A DNA stretch of 64,000 bases from Flavobacteriales bacterium (GCA_018402015.1 JAGYJL010000002.1:1-64000); one strand, 5' to 3'. Shown: positions 8,796-20,245, counted from the stretch's first letter. Program-made: numbers and translations. The notes: generated by a model not told the origin, from the letters alone.

Positions 8796-10617
8796 GGAAT
8801 AAGCAGTTTTATCGCATTAAACCGATCTCCGTTCTGCACTCGTAGAGCGTAGATTCCTTTTGCCAATCCCTTGTGATTCACGGTTATGGAACTGAACGTG
8901 GTGCCATTTGCCACTATCCGACCATTCATGTCAAGTAACTGCCAACTGCGGGCAGCATTTTCCTCAAATTGCAATGTATTTGTTCTGCATGCGTTTCAAT
9001 TACTGCTCTAAGTTCACTGTCAGCATCACTCACAGCTGAAGCGCCATACGTAACGGCCTCATATGCGTTTATCCGACCGTATCCAAGTTCATAGCTCCAT
9101 TTGCCAGCCTCTTTCCATGTAGAATAGTCATAGTCGCCAACTTTTTCTGCTGTAAGGGCCAAGGTTTTTCTGGCCAACCATTCGGGAAGAGAAGGCGTGT
9201 GAGACAATACAAGTGCCATCACACCAGCCGCATTTGGGCAGGCTGCAGAAGTCCCATTAAAGGTGTTGAAGTATTCTGTATTGTGGAATCCGTTAGAACC
9301 CAACATGTCTATCGTTGCAACACGCACACCAGGGGCGCTCACATCAAGTCCTGTTCCCCAGTTTCCGGCCCACCAGCTTTCGCCATCGCACGAAGTTGGG
9401 GTCTTGTGCTCATCGCACATGCTTGTAGCGCCAACGGCAATTGTTTTCTCGTAGCGCGCAGGCCAGATCGGAATGGTATCAGTAATACCATCATTACCAC
9501 TGGAAAATAGCATTGGAACGCCCAAACCATCACGGCCGGTTTCTACAACTTCAGCTATTACTGCATTTATCAGCGTATCGGAACCTGGAAACAATCCCAG
9601 CAAGGCATCTGGAACACCCCACGAGTTGGACGAGACATCTACATCGTTTTCGTTCTGCCAGCCCATGCAGTTGAGGAAGAATGCTGTTTCTGACCAAGGC
9701 TGAACCGAACCAAGGATATCTTCGTAGTTGAACACTCGGATTGGAATAACCTTGCAATCTTGACAAACTCCCGCAACGCCAATATCATTGTTGGTGTTTG
9801 CTGCCGCGATACCAGCGCACGATGTTCCATGACCATCGCTATCATAATTCGGAGTTGGATAGCCGTTGGTGCCATCTCCCATTGCATCGTAGCCAGGCAA
9901 TAATTTACCTTCCAACTCCGGATGTAAGGTATCAATTCCACTATCTGCAATTACAATATTGATATCAGAACTTCCGGTAGTGATCTCCCAAGCAGCTTCA
10001 ACGTTTATATCTGCTCCAATTGTTCCATTTCCTTGAACAGACGAACCATCATTTTTCAAGTGCCATTGGCGATTGTAACGTGGGTCATTCACGGAGCAAT
10101 CGCTCACGGTATGCATCAAGTTCGGACTAACAGTTTTGAATAGGTTCGAAGCTTTTAGGGTATTGATAACCTCCAAAATGTCTGTTCCGAATTTGGTGGT
10201 TTTCAGTTCAATGATGTCGTCAAAGAACTGGTGCGGACCGACTACTTCAATTTCCAGTTTTTCTGCTTCGCGAAGGAGCAACTCAAAATCATCCTCATCA
10301 TGCAAGTGCACGAAGAAATTTGGTTTGTAGGTTACGAATTGATGTTTTTCGTTGGTGTGAACCGGGCTAATGAACTCAACTACAGATTCATTCAACAACT
10401 CTTCTGAATTAACCCAGCCGAATGGCACAAACATCACGGGCTTATAGGTCAATGAACTTATCACCTCAACATCTGGCAGACCATATTTCTTTAGAAGAGA
10501 AAGTTGTTCTGCCTTCGAGGTTTCCTTGTCAAAGAACACGGCTTGGTGCGTTAAGGTCAGGTCATTCTGAGCAAAAAGACTCAGTGGTAAAAACAAAAGG
10601 GATAGAATTCTTTTCAT
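8792..10617 (-). CDS. Subtilisin-like S8 protease with T9SS type A sorting domain (one frameshift)
   Basis: A secreted serine protease. ATG 10617 starts a signal peptide (MKRILSLLFLPLSLFAQ); the open frame to 10647 adds nothing useful. The catalytic triad is visible: Asp in ADSGID, His in DGHGTSCAG, Ser in NGTSAACPNAAG. The final ~55 residues (WQLLDMNGRIVANG ... GIYALRVQNG) are a T9SS type A C-terminal sorting domain. They lie in a different frame from the protease domain, with a single break at about 8970-8995. Because the homology continues across the break, I read it as one gene with a sequencing indel or a recent frameshift. The cargo fits the T9SS genes at the left edge. Confidence 0.85.
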
Positions 10618-10650
10618 GGCAACGTTTCGTAAACCGAATTTACACAAACA

Positions 10651-10684
10651 AAGAAGCCCCGATCGTCATGATCGAGGCTTCTGT
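10651..10684 (-). terminator. Terminator after aceA (minus strand)
   Basis: On the minus strand, AGAAGCCTCGATC pairs with GATCGGGGCTTCT (13 positions, with one G-T pair) around a 4-6 nt loop and is followed by TTTGTTTG. It lies 30 bp after the aceA stop. Confidence 0.7.
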
Positions 10685-10713
10685 TGAAAAAGGGGTTGAA
10701 CTGTTCAGTTCAA

Positions 10714-12291
10714 TCAGTGCGCTGATTCAAACTGATTGGCTGTGTTTTTAGCACCACCTGCTTTCAAGGCTTTGTCTCCAGCGAAGAACTCTTTGTGGTC
10801 ATCGCCAAGGTCAGAACCGGCCATACGCTGATGCTTGACACAGGAAACACCTTTGCGGATCTCCTGACGCTGCACACCACCAACGTAAGCCAACATGCCT
10901 TCTTCTCCGAAGTAACCTGCAGAAAGGTCGTTCATGTGAAGAGCAGTTGTGTGGTAAGTCGGCAACGTGATCAAGTGGTGGAAAATACCAGACACTCTTG
11001 ATGAATCTGCTTGGAAAGTCTTGATCTTCTGATCGGCCTCAATTGCCAATTCAGAATCATCATACTTCGCGTTCATCAGGTCGTTAGCATCGTATGCAGA
11101 AAGGTCTTTTCCTGCAGTTTCCCAACGCTTGTATGCCTGCTTACGGAAGTTCAAGGTCAGTTGAATGACGGAAGTTATTGTACGCAATTTAGCATTCGGC
11201 ACTTGCTCTTTGATTCTGTTAACCATTACTGCAATTGCTTCCACATCTGGGTTGGAGTTTCAATCCAAAGTAGATGCACCGTGCTGCAAAGCAGTTACAC
11301 AATCAATACCACGCGGTCGATGTTAGTGCCCGCTCTGGCTGTACAGACCGTTTGGCAAACGTACAGGGCGGACCAACTTGCCATTGCGCTTTAGCAATAC
11401 ATCATTATCCTTCACTTCATCAATGCTTTACTTCTTCTGCATCAACGAAATCCAAATATTGAGAAGGAAGGTCATGTAGCTCCAAAAGACACAGGCAATT
11501 TTTTTTGCGTCAAGCTAGCTCCTTCAAAATCGAAATTTTTGCAACGATGATTCCATCCTCTACACCCAACTCCAGAATGCAAGACGGATGGCGTTCAGCT
11601 TCGCGATGAAGTCCTCATGCGGAACAGTTACTTTACCATCGCAGTGACCACACTGCTTTGCGTCAGAAACTTGGTTTTCAATTTGGATGGCACAAGCACC
11701 GGCCTCGTCGTTTTTCTTGGTAAGAAGGTGATAACCTCCTCGTTTCGAAACCTGCATCGATATCAGCAATGATCGGCACAACGTGTGTTTCAAAATTGTC
11801 AATCAGATGCTTGAACATTTTTCACCCTGCCGCTTTTCTGCGGAAAAGGTCATTCAACTCTGTTGCATCTGCTTCTTCAAGAAATCATAGATACTCTGCA
11901 ATCAATTTAGGCACAGATGTTTTTCGTGCATAGATTGATCGGAAGCGGACCAAACTCAAGAACGTAACGCTGCAACCATCCAACCAGACAAGTAGATGTA
12001 TCTTCCTTTGGTTGTTTGTGATGTTTCTTCACAGCGATAAATCGTCTGTTGCGCCACAAACCCGTGCCTTTTTAATGATTGCGTGTACTTAGAATGGTCT
12101 GCATCCTTAATAGGCCATGTCTTCACATGATTGCTGCCGTGTATTTTGCAATATCAATCCCGTTTTAAAACGGTTTGTGTGTACATGCGAGCTGCATGTT
12201 CAGGGTTATTTCTCCCCAAGCAGTACCATATTTTGCTTTGAGTTTTTGAACTGTTTCTAGAAACCGAAACATAACTAGGTTGATTTCCCAT
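10714..12291 (-). CDS. aceA: Isocitrate lyase (reading frame broken many times)
   Basis: Cleaves isocitrate to succinate and glyoxylate in the glyoxylate shunt. The C-terminal 176 residues are intact (HMNDLSAGYFGEEGMLAYV, SCVKHQRMAGSDLGDDHKEF). Upstream parts lie in other frames: EAGACAIQIENQVSDAKQCGH contains the catalytic K-x-CGH region, and the N terminus reads KLKAKYGTAWGE..INPEHAARMYTQNRFKTG when frames are joined. The start is taken at ATG 12291. About 525 codons fit the longer bacterial ICL form. Homology is continuous, so the breaks look like indel errors. It is the second gene of an aceB-aceA operon. Confidence 0.85.
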
Positions 12292-12357
12292 TTTTATGTC
12301 AATAGTTATTATTAGATGTAATTGTATGCGTTTGGGGTAAGGAATTCCTCAGATTCC

Positions 12358-13883
12358 TCAGTTTGCAACCAGCTTCTTGAAAAGCTCGGTTACATGAGGT
12401 TCAAATTTTCCGTTGGTGTGAAGCCTCCGTTCCAACGTAAGCTATCTCAATTTTTCAAGCTCTGAAGGGATGAAACCTTCTACCATTTCGTAAGTCACGG
12501 TTCGGCCGTCTTCCATTTCCAGCGCCGTTGGATCACTGCCAAACCTGCGTTCACCGGAATTTCGGCAGTTAGCATCTTCCATCAGGTTGTAGATGGCAGC
12601 GGCAGCTCCCGTTTCCGCGCAACCAGCTTTCGAGTAAAGAATACCAACGTTGATATTTTCCGCACACCCGCTTCGCTGATGGTTCTTGAGAACGGCAATC
12701 AGATCGGCAGCAGTGATCGCGTCATTCTCGCGTTTCACGTCTATTTGGTTCGGAGTTGGCATGAACTCATCCAGATACGTCCATGGCCACTTTCACCAAT
12801 GCGGATGCGCAACCATGTTCCATCGTGGCCGTTTTCACTTCTCGAAGCTTATCGGCCTTCACTTTGGCGATGGCCGCAGCATTTGCTTCTTCGTCTCCTT
12901 TGATAGGAATGAAGGCAGCCATTCCGCCCATGGCGTGAACGTTCCGTTTGTGACAGGTTTGGATAACGTCGTGAGTAGGCATCCATAAATGGAGAGGCCA
13001 TTGTTACTTGGTCTCTGTTCGGAACGATAAATTCCGGGTGATTTCTAAAACGCTTGATGTACGAGAAGATGTAATCCCAACGTCCGCAGTTCAAGCCCGC
13101 AGAGTGGTCTTTCAGCTCCAAAGAATTTCATGAAGTTCGAAGAAGCAGAATCGTTTCGATAAGAACAGTCGCTTTATTCGTTCTTTGCTCAATTCCCAGT
13201 TCGTTTTCGCCATTGCAAGCATCGTTCCACAAACGTGCTTCCAGAGTGGCTTTCCATTTTGGTAGGTAGAAGTAAGGTCCGCTTCCATTCTCCAACAATT
13301 GATGCACGTTATGGAAGAAGTACAAACCGAAATCGAAAGGCCGCCAGAGCATGGCTCGCCATCGATCGTCAATCCTTTTTCCAATAAATGCCATCCGCGC
13401 GGACGAACAAGTAGCGTTGCAATTGTATCGTTCAACGCATATTTTTCTTTCCGTTGTCTGGGTTTTTCGTAAGATATCGTGCGCTTGTTGGCATCACGAA
13501 GATTGATGCGTCCGCCAACGTTATTATCCCAAGATGGAGGTACTGTCCTCAAAATCAGCCATGAACATCTTGGCGCCTGAGTTCAATGCGTTAATCACCA
13601 TCTTACGATCGGCTATTTGGACCTGATGATTTCGACTCTTCTATCCAGCAGGTCTTCTGGAAGTGGAGCAACTGTCCATTCGCTTTCGCGGATGTGGGCC
13701 TCTCTGTGGCAAAGTCAGGAAATTTTCCATTGTCGATTTCCCACTTGACGTCATGACGCGCTTCCAACAATTCTTTTCTACGACCATTGAAAGCACGGTG
13801 CAGTTTCACCACAAACGCAATGGCTTCTGGAGTAAGTTTCTCATATCAGCATTCAATTCTCCTTTTATCTCAACGCCTTCCAT
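12358..13883 (-). CDS. aceB: Malate synthase A (reading frame broken many times)
   Basis: Condenses glyoxylate with acetyl-CoA to malate. Recognisable blocks run in order over several frames: [18 protein letters not shown] at the start (ATG 13883), [33 protein letters not shown] and [26 protein letters not shown], and [11 protein letters not shown] with INVGILY. The true C terminus, [17 protein letters not shown], ends in TGA at 12358-12360 in a frame different from the preceding block. About 508 codons is close to the usual 530. The 66-bp gap to aceA implies one operon under the divergent regulator at 14030. Confidence 0.85.
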
Positions 13884-14029
13884 GGCAACAGTAAGTTCTG
13901 ACCTTATCCTTGAATTTGCGACAAAGATAAAAATGAAATTCAATTTCCAGCGAATTTTCGCTAATTGAGAATTTTCATTAAAAATTGATTTTCGCAACAT
14001 CGTCAATCGTATATTTGTCCGTTTGCATT

Positions 14030-15406
14030 GTGTCACGGAGCAGAAGAAAATATCAAACTCTCATTTTTGGGCTGAAACTCAAACGTTCCATGCGTAAAAA
14101 TTGTCTCTCCGCAGATTAGCGGAGAAGTCTGGACTGTCTTATCTCTTATTTAAATGAGGTGAAAGGGAAAAGTATCCGAAAGCTGAGAAGATTTCTACGT
14201 TGGCCAACTCGCTTGATGTACTTGCCACGATGGCTTGTTTCGCTGGAAACTGGACAAGCAGCTTTCGCCTGTTGGGAGATATTGAACTCGCGTTTGTTGG
14301 AAGAACTTCCCTTGGAGTTGTTCGGTATTGATAAGGGCAAATTGATTGAGATTGTGCAAGTGCACCACTCAAGGTTTCGGCACCTGTAGTACCATCGCGC
14401 AGATTTCAGGCACATATAACTTAACGCAGGAGAATTTCTACTTGCCCATGTTGCGCTCGTATCAAGAGATGCACGAGAATTATTTTGAGGTATTGGGCAG
14501 GGAAGCGGCGCTTCAGGAAGAATATGAATTGCCTGAAACTGGAAGCATTTCATGGAAGTGTTGCAGAAATATTCTACTGAATAAATTCGGGTGCAACGTA
14601 GAGGAGAACGACCTCAGTGAGTTTCGGAATTGACACACATTCGTTCCGTTTTGTGAAGACGAAGAAGATTCTGATCGATGCCAAGATGGCCGAAACGAAG
14701 GCATTTCTCTATGCCCAAAGGAAATCGGCTACCAGTTTTGGAGATGAGCGGAGGCGCGCCTTGATGACGCCTTGGCCGCGTGCCACGGCTGATGGCGTGC
14801 TGAACAACAGTCGCGCAAGTTATTTTGCTGGAGCGCTTCTCATTTCACCTGAAGAGTTGGCAAAGCTGGAAGGCTTTTCGCCCAACCGAAATGGGACGAT
14901 AAAGGTTTGCTGAATATTTGGAAACGTATAATAGTTCTCCTGAGATGTTCGTGCTGCGACTCATTAATATCATTCCAAAATACTTTGGTTTGAGCGGTAT
15001 GTTCTTCATGCGTTTTCGATGTAAGAGCAACGAAAGCGGGACGTTGAAGAAGCAGTTGCACCTCTCGCGAACGCGCAATTAAAGAAGAAAATCACTTTGC
15101 GCGAAGTATTGCCGCATGGGCGGATGAGACGGTACCAGCAGCCTCGGAAAAAACGCCAAAGGCGCATTGCCATCGTTGCTGACCGAAAATCAACGCCAAA
15201 GCTTTTTGGCGTGGCGTTGGGCCGACCGATGAAACGGAACCCGAATGCCAGTTTGAGCGTGATGATGGTTTTGAGAACGCGGCATTTGCCAAGAAAGTTG
15301 GATTGCTGACGATGCATCCATTGGAACAACCGTGATGGAAATTGATGGCAGTGAACTGCAACGCGAAGAGGAATTCCGAAATATCAAAACTGCGATGAAG
15401 CGCTGA
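14030..15406 (+). CDS. XRE-family regulator with ImmA/IrrE-type domain (RamB/ScfR-like), frame broken
   Basis: Joining frames gives an N-terminal HTH (FGLKLKRSMR, LSADLAEKSGLSYLNE, KGKSIRKAEKISTLANSLDV), then NSRLLEELPLELFGIDKGKL. Next come an IrrE/DUF955-like stretch (ENFYLPMLRSYQEMHENYFEV, TKKILIDAKMAETKAFLYA) and a DUF2083-like tail (SSPEMFVLRLINIIPKYFGL, GRPMKRNPNASLSV). This architecture is that of short-chain fatty acyl/acetate regulators such as RamB and ScfR, which control aceA/aceB in other phyla. Its divergent position 147 bp from aceB fits that role. The start (GTG 14030) and end are approximate. Confidence 0.7.
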
Positions 15407-15472
15407 TGAAGTCAAGCAACAGCAGTGAGCGAACTCACAAACTGAATCCACTGAACGTAGCATCTTTGCCGC

Positions 15473-16150
15473 ATGGCTACAGAGAGCAATCATTGACGTT
15501 ATTATTCCGCGTACAACGAGGAGCAATCCATCGGTTTGGTGTTGGATGAGATTCCCAAAGAATGGGTTCGGAATACGTGGTGGCGAACAATAGTCTGCGA
15601 CAGAACAGGTGAAGTTGCTGAGCTACCTGGAGCCAAAGTGGTGTTTCAACCAAATAAGGCTACGAAATGCATTAACTGACAATCGGAATTCATGTACCTT
15701 GGAAATAAAACCTGACATTATTGTATTTCTCGATGGTGACCATTCTGATTGCAGAGCAATTGCCAGAGGTTGTTAAACCTATTTTAGATAACGAAGGCTG
15801 ATATGGTCATCGGTTCTCGAGCATTAGGAAAGTCAGGCCGGAAGTCTCACCGCAACAGGTTTTGAGGTGGCTGTACGGTTTTACTTCCAGTTGTTCTACG
15901 GAGTGAAGTTCACTGACCTCGGCCCATTTCATTGCCATTCGGTACGAAAGGAGTCTCCTACAACTGAATATGGTTGACCGGAACTACGGTTGGACCGTGG
16001 AAATGCAGATCGAAAGCAGCCGTAGAAATTGCGATGCGTTGAAGTTCCAGTCGATTACCGGTCCGCATCGAAGTCAAAAGTCTCGGGCACGATAAAGGGA
16101 CGATTGGTGCAGGTTACAAGATCATTCTTACCCTTTTCAAATACCTTTGA
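15473..16150 (+). CDS. GT2 polyprenyl-phosphate sugar transferase (Dpm1/Ppm-like), frame broken
   Basis: Reassembled over three frames: IDVII..AYNEEQSIGLVLDEIPKEW, then VVANN, FLDGDHSD, a DMVIGSRALGKS block, GVKFTDLGPF, MVDRNYGWTVEMQI and FQ..YR..SKVSGTIKGTIGAGYKIILTLFKYL. These are the nucleotide-sugar binding, D-x-D (DGD) and C-terminal blocks of dolichyl-/undecaprenyl-phosphate glycosyltransferases. The product would be a membrane-associated lipid-linked sugar used by the polytopic transferases encoded downstream. The start is ATG 15473. It overlaps or abuts the next gene. Confidence 0.75.
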
Positions 16151-17769
16151 ATGATGGAAATGACCCCCTCCCCGCTACGCGGTACTCCCCTTTCAAGGGG
16201 AGAGTTGGTTCTTTGATAAGGCGTTTGAGGAGCCGCTTTAACTCCCCCTGGAAAGGAGGGGCTGGGGATGGTCAGTCAGCTCTTGCGATTCTCGGCTACG
16301 TTCTTCTGGTCCATTTTATATCGTTTTGTCTACTGGCGATTCTGGTTTACAGTTTGGCGCAGGGCATTTGACGATGCTGTCTCCGTGCGAAGCGAAAGGG
16401 AGAAAAAGAAACACGAATTGCCTGATGAGTTGCCATTCGTCACTGTTCAGTTACCTGTGTACAATGATTTGTATGTAGTGGAGCGATTAATCAGACGTGT
16501 GGCGCAATTGGATTACATCCGTTGGATAACTGAGATTCAGAGTGTTGGATGACAGCACCGATGAGTCGGTGGAAGTGGCGGCCAATATCGTAGCTGAAGC
16601 TGCAGAGAAAACAGGCTTGGATATTCAGCATATTAGAAGAGATGAGCGGGTAGGTTTCAGAGGCTGGAGCGCTGTCGTACGGAATGAATCTGGCGAAGGT
16701 GAATTCATTGCCATTTTTGATGCTGATTTTCTTCCTGAAGGATTTTTCTGATGAAGACCTTGCCGTATTTCCAGACGAGAAGATGGTTGGTGCAGACGAA
16801 ATGGAACATCTCAGCCGCGATTATAACTTGCTGACGCTTGCTTTCGATGGCCTTGGATGCGCATTTCACCATTGAGCAGCGTGGCCGGAATTCGAATGGC
16901 GATTTCATGAACTTCAATGGAACGGCAGGAGTTTGGAAGGACATGTATCGAACATCTGGCGGTTGGAGTGCCGATACGCTTTACTGAAGATGCTGATGCG
17001 AGCTATCGCGCGCAGCTTGCTGGTTGGAAGATGAAGTACTTGGAAGAGCAGACTTCGCCAGCGGAAATTCCTGCATTCATTCAGGCCATTCGTTCGCAGC
17101 AATACCGTTGGAACAGGGCGGGGCGGAAGTGGCTCGCAGAAATTTATGAATGTAATGAAGGCTGATCTGCCGCTGCACGTCAAGTTCCATGCACTGTTCA
17201 CCTGTTCCAGCACCAGCATTTTCATTTGCATTTTCCTTGCTGCTGTGATCGGCGTGCCGTTGCTCTATTTTATGGCCGAAACAGGTTTAGCAAGTGAACT
17301 GATGAAGTATGCGGCTGTGTTCTTCCTCCACAGTTTTTCTTCCTGTCCAGGATTCTTTGGACAACCATCCGTCAGAGGCACGCCAATGCGTGGAGTGCAA
17401 CAACTTGGTTCGTACTGTTTTTCCGATTTTTGAGTCTGTCCATGGGGCTTTTCGCACAATGCCATTGCGGTTTCGGAGGATACTTGGGCATCCGTTCGCC
17501 CTTCATCGAACTCCGAAGTACAATATTGTAGGGAAGAAGTCGCATGTGACTGACCAATAAATATGTTGTATCGCGGCCACCTTTTATCGTATTGTTTGAA
17601 GCACTTTTGGCGCTCTATTTCTTAGGCGCAATTATTTGGGCCATTCATGTTGGCTATTACGCGTTCATTCCGTTTCACGTGCTGCTGACCTTGGTTTCAC
17701 GGGCATTACACGTTTTACACCATTAAGCATAGTTTCTTAGAATCTAATGCTGCCGCGTTGGATACATAG
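16151..17769 (+). CDS. Membrane GT2 glycosyltransferase (cellulose synthase-like), frame broken
   Basis: Joined frames give an N-terminal TM helix (GYVLLVHFISFCLLAILVYSL), a GT2 core with PFVTVQLPVYND, VLDDSTDESVEVA, ERVGF and IFDADFLPE (the D-x-D), a QRG..S block, then QQYRWNRG and a run of C-terminal TM helices (FICIFLAAVIGVPLLYFMA, VLFEALLALYFLGAIIWAI). It resembles processive CesA/CsaB-like enzymes. The reading frame into the first helix is open through a GC-rich palindromic repeat at 16158-16280, which replaces or extends the N terminus. The stop TAG at 17767 overlaps the next start. Confidence 0.7.
16158..16280. repeat. GC-rich palindromic repeat, copy 1
   Basis: Two CCCC-rich blocks facing inverted relatives: CTCCCCTTTCAAGGGGAGAG at 16191-16210 is itself a hairpin, and AACTCCCCCTGGAAAGG..GGGGCTGGGGATGG is the far half. 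A frame shared with the downstream glycosyltransferase stays open across it. Related elements occur at 18390-18556, and such sequences are common in Bacteroidota genomes. Confidence 0.7.
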
Positions 17770-19216
17770 GTTGCTGATGTTTGCAGCCTTTCAGTGGCAT
17801 TTGGCATTTGCAGTCATGGCATTGACCGCTTCAATTCGTCTGCCGTGCTCTTGTCATTCGCTGGGCTTTGGTTGATTTTTCCTGATTCAGTGGGTGATCG
17901 TGAGATAAGTGGAGACGGATGATGTTACCGGAATGGTGTTCCGAGCGATTTACTTGTTGGTTTTCCCGAATTGTCTGATGATGTATCCCGATACATCTGG
18001 GATGGCATGTTGACGAATGGGGATTTCTCCGTACTCATGCTTCCGTCAGAATGGTCCGGACACAGGCTGAACAATTTTGGAAACATGCTGCATCAGCTCA
18101 ATTCACCGACTATTATTCTATCTATCCGCCTGTTTTGCAATCGGTATTCGCGTTTAGTGTGTGGCTGGGTAATGGCCCAGTGCTTTCTTCCATTATTGTT
18201 CTTCGGGTGTTAGTGTTGCTAGCGAGTTTGGCTCGATGGTTCTCATCTGGAAGCTTTTAAGCGTGGAAGATGGCAGGCGAACCTGATGTTTATGCCTTGA
18301 ATCCGCTGGTGATCGTTTGAGTTTGCTGGGAATCTGCATGGAGAGGTCTTTATGGTTTTCTTCTTGCTACTGAGTTTGTGGTTGGCCTCCCCCAACCCCT
18401 CCAAGGAGGGAGAAAGAACCCCTCTGCCTTCGGTATCTCCCCAAGGGAGAAAAGTGCCCCACCTGACCCCTCCCCCGAAAGGGAGGGAGCTGAGGTGCTT
18501 CGGGCCAGCCTTTGATTGCTATAAAGCTCCCCTCATGGAAAGGAGGGGCTGAGGAAGGTCTCGTTCTGTCTGCCATTGCCTTTGGTTTGCGAGCGTTGGG
18601 ACAAGCTTTTGCCTATCATTTTCCCTTCCGTTCTACATCAAGCGATTAGGTTGGTTCAGGACCGCGATTTTGGCACAGTTGCGATTCTTACAGTCGCGCT
18701 GCAACATGTTCCATTTGGACGCCCGATACGCTTCAGAATACGTTTTCCTCACTCAGCTCTATTTCGCCAATTTCGAGTTCAATGCGAGTTTCTTTTATAT
18801 CATTCGGGAAGTTGGATTCTGGTATAAGGGCTACAATATTATTGGCGTGACGGCTGTTTGGCTACCGCGTTTGGTTGCTCTTTTATTCTTCTCATTGCAC
18901 TACTGGTTAAGGACAAAGAAGTGTCTGGACTTCCGAAGTTGATGCTCTTTCTTATGGTTCCTTTATTATGCATTTGCCACTACAGTGAATCCGTGGTACG
19001 TGGCCGTGTTGGCGACTTTCCTTCCATTTACCAAGTATCGGTTTTGCGTTGCTGTGGTTGATGCTCGGTTCCACTTTCGTATCAGGCATTCAGGAAACAG
19101 AACCTTTTCGAGAGAATATGTGGCTGATCGCTTTGGAATATGTGCCTGTTTATGCGTGGTTGCTGTTTGAGTTGAATGTGTTGCTTGAGGTTGGAACGAA
19201 AGTGGGCATTGCGTAG
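17747..19216 (+). CDS. DUF2029/GT87-like polyprenyl-phosphate mannosyltransferase, interrupted by a repeat and frame-broken
   Basis: A polytopic membrane protein beginning MLPRWIHRLLMFAAFQWHLA. The marker FPELSDDVSRYIWDGML is typical of DUF2029/GT-C enzymes, with the catalytic-type Asp in a DD pair after helix 1. Later blocks include DVYALNPLVI, EFAGNLHGE and FFLLLSLWLAS; then, after the 165-bp repeat at 18390, GLVLSAIAFGLSVGT, PFYIKRLGWF, and a C terminus VPVYAWLLFELNVLLEV. It probably uses the lipid-linked sugar made by the gene at 15473. The start overlaps the upstream gene by 23 bp. Frames are broken in at least five places. Confidence 0.65.
18390..18556. repeat. GC-rich palindromic repeat, copy 2, inside a coding sequence
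   Basis: CCTCCCCCAACCCCTCC at the left and AAAGGAGGGGCTGAGG at the right are inverted partners, with further GGGAGA/TCTCCC pairs between them. Flanking protein homology (LLSLWLA on the left, GLVLSAIAFGL on the right) is contiguous in relatives of the interrupted transferase, so this is an insertion. The left frame stays open through to 18552. Confidence 0.7.
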
Positions 19217-19223
19217 GGCAGGA

Positions 19224-19775
19224 GTGAAGCGGAAACGGTTGTTGCCGTTGCTGAATGAGAAGGATAGAGGGTCCTTCGCTGCGCTCCAGAGGAAGACAAA
19301 GTGGGAGTTTGCAGGTGTTGGAAGTAGGAGCAGGAAATGGGGCACTGGTAAAGCTTCTAAATAATGAAGGACTGCAGCTTTCGGCTTTGGATATCGAGAA
19401 TAAAAGCCTGTTTGAGGATGTGGCTGTTGAGGTTTATGACGGGGAGAAGTTCCCGTTTTACGGATAAAAGCAGTTCGATGTGTGCCAGTTGGTCGCGATG
19501 CCATCCTTGACCAATGCCGAGGGCGACTCATTCGCGAAGCAAAGCGTGTTTTCAAACCGCGTTATCATTATGGAGGACATTTATGAGGGGGCTGTTTCAA
19601 GAGTACCTTGCCCGGTTTATTAGTTTGGTGAACTGGGGATTCTTTGGTCATCCACATACAGACAAACGGATGCGTGGAGAATTATTCGGAGGAATGGGCT
19701 GGTGGTGGAGAAGGTGGAGTATTATCGGTTTCTGCTGATGCTTTAAGCAGGTGACATTATGTTTTGAGGGGGCTA
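19224..19775 (+). CDS. Class I SAM-dependent methyltransferase, frame broken
   Basis: Motif I is clear (VLEVGAGNGALVKLL). It is followed by LSALDIENKS (acidic end of strand 2), YDGEKFPF and KQFDVCQLV (motif IV region), EAKRV..RVIIMEDIYEG, and a FGHPHTD/ELFGGMGLVVEKVEYY C-terminal part, all once frames are joined. The substrate is unknown; the operon context suggests a glycan or lipid. The start (GTG 19224) and end are approximate. About 50 bp of repeat-like sequence splits LLPLLNEKD from RVLEVGAGNG. Confidence 0.6.
19262..19313. repeat. Short repeat-like insert in the methyltransferase gene
   Basis: The segment GGTCCTTCGCTGCGCTCC..GGAAGACAAAGTGGGAG resembles a dispersed Bacteroidota repeat (a relative of the GGTTCCTCGGAATGACAAA type seen at 24551). 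Removing it restores the expected NEKDRVLEVGAG junction of the methyltransferase. Confidence 0.4.
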
Positions 19776-19838
19776 GAGAAGACAGGAGTTAGAAGCTGGA
19801 ATAATGGAGCTTATGTTGGAACTTGAGGCTTGCGACTC

Positions 19839-20245
19839 TCAAGAGATCGGTTCGCGGTTGCATTCTCCGATAAGGGCCACGGCAACCTGCAATAAGGCCT
19901 AACGATATTGTAGGTGAATTCGAGCATGGCCCAATATGGCGATGTGATGTTGAAATCGCCATAGTAGCTGGTTACGGTAAGCCCGGTGAGGATTCCCATA
20001 AGGAAACCGAATTTAAGACCTTTGGTAAGTGGTTTCCGCCTTGTAAAGCATGTGGTACACGTACACGAATACGATGGCGCGCATGGCGTGGGTAATGAGG
20101 AAATACGCCACGGGCATTTGCATGCGCTCTATGCCGGAATACCCCTCGTTATACCGTCTCGAAATTACTTCGTGCCATAGCACACCTGCAGGGTGATGAT
20201 CGACCAAGCAGCTACCGTAGCCAATATGAAGCGAGCCATGTTCAT
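19839..20245 (-). CDS. Small membrane protein (about 135 residues), unknown function
   Basis: Joining two to three frames gives MNMARFILATVAAWSII, MQMPVAYFLITHAMRAIVFVYVYHML, and LKFGFLMGILTGLTVTSYYGDFNITSP with WAMLEFTYNIVRPL. This makes about four transmembrane segments in a layout like small DUF1761-type membrane proteins, though I am not sure of the family. It stands alone, and the frame breaks are like those of its neighbours. Confidence 0.45.

Noticed and set aside
9339-9950. Several 60-100 codon frames overlapping the S8 protease on both strands
   Set aside because: They are shadows of the intact protease frame that carries the catalytic triad; none has homology or a promoter.
15092-15526. 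144-codon minus-strand frame near the regulator's 3' end
   Set aside because: The plus strand carries recognisable regulator and glycosyltransferase homology here; the minus frame is Ser/Ala-rich with no homology.
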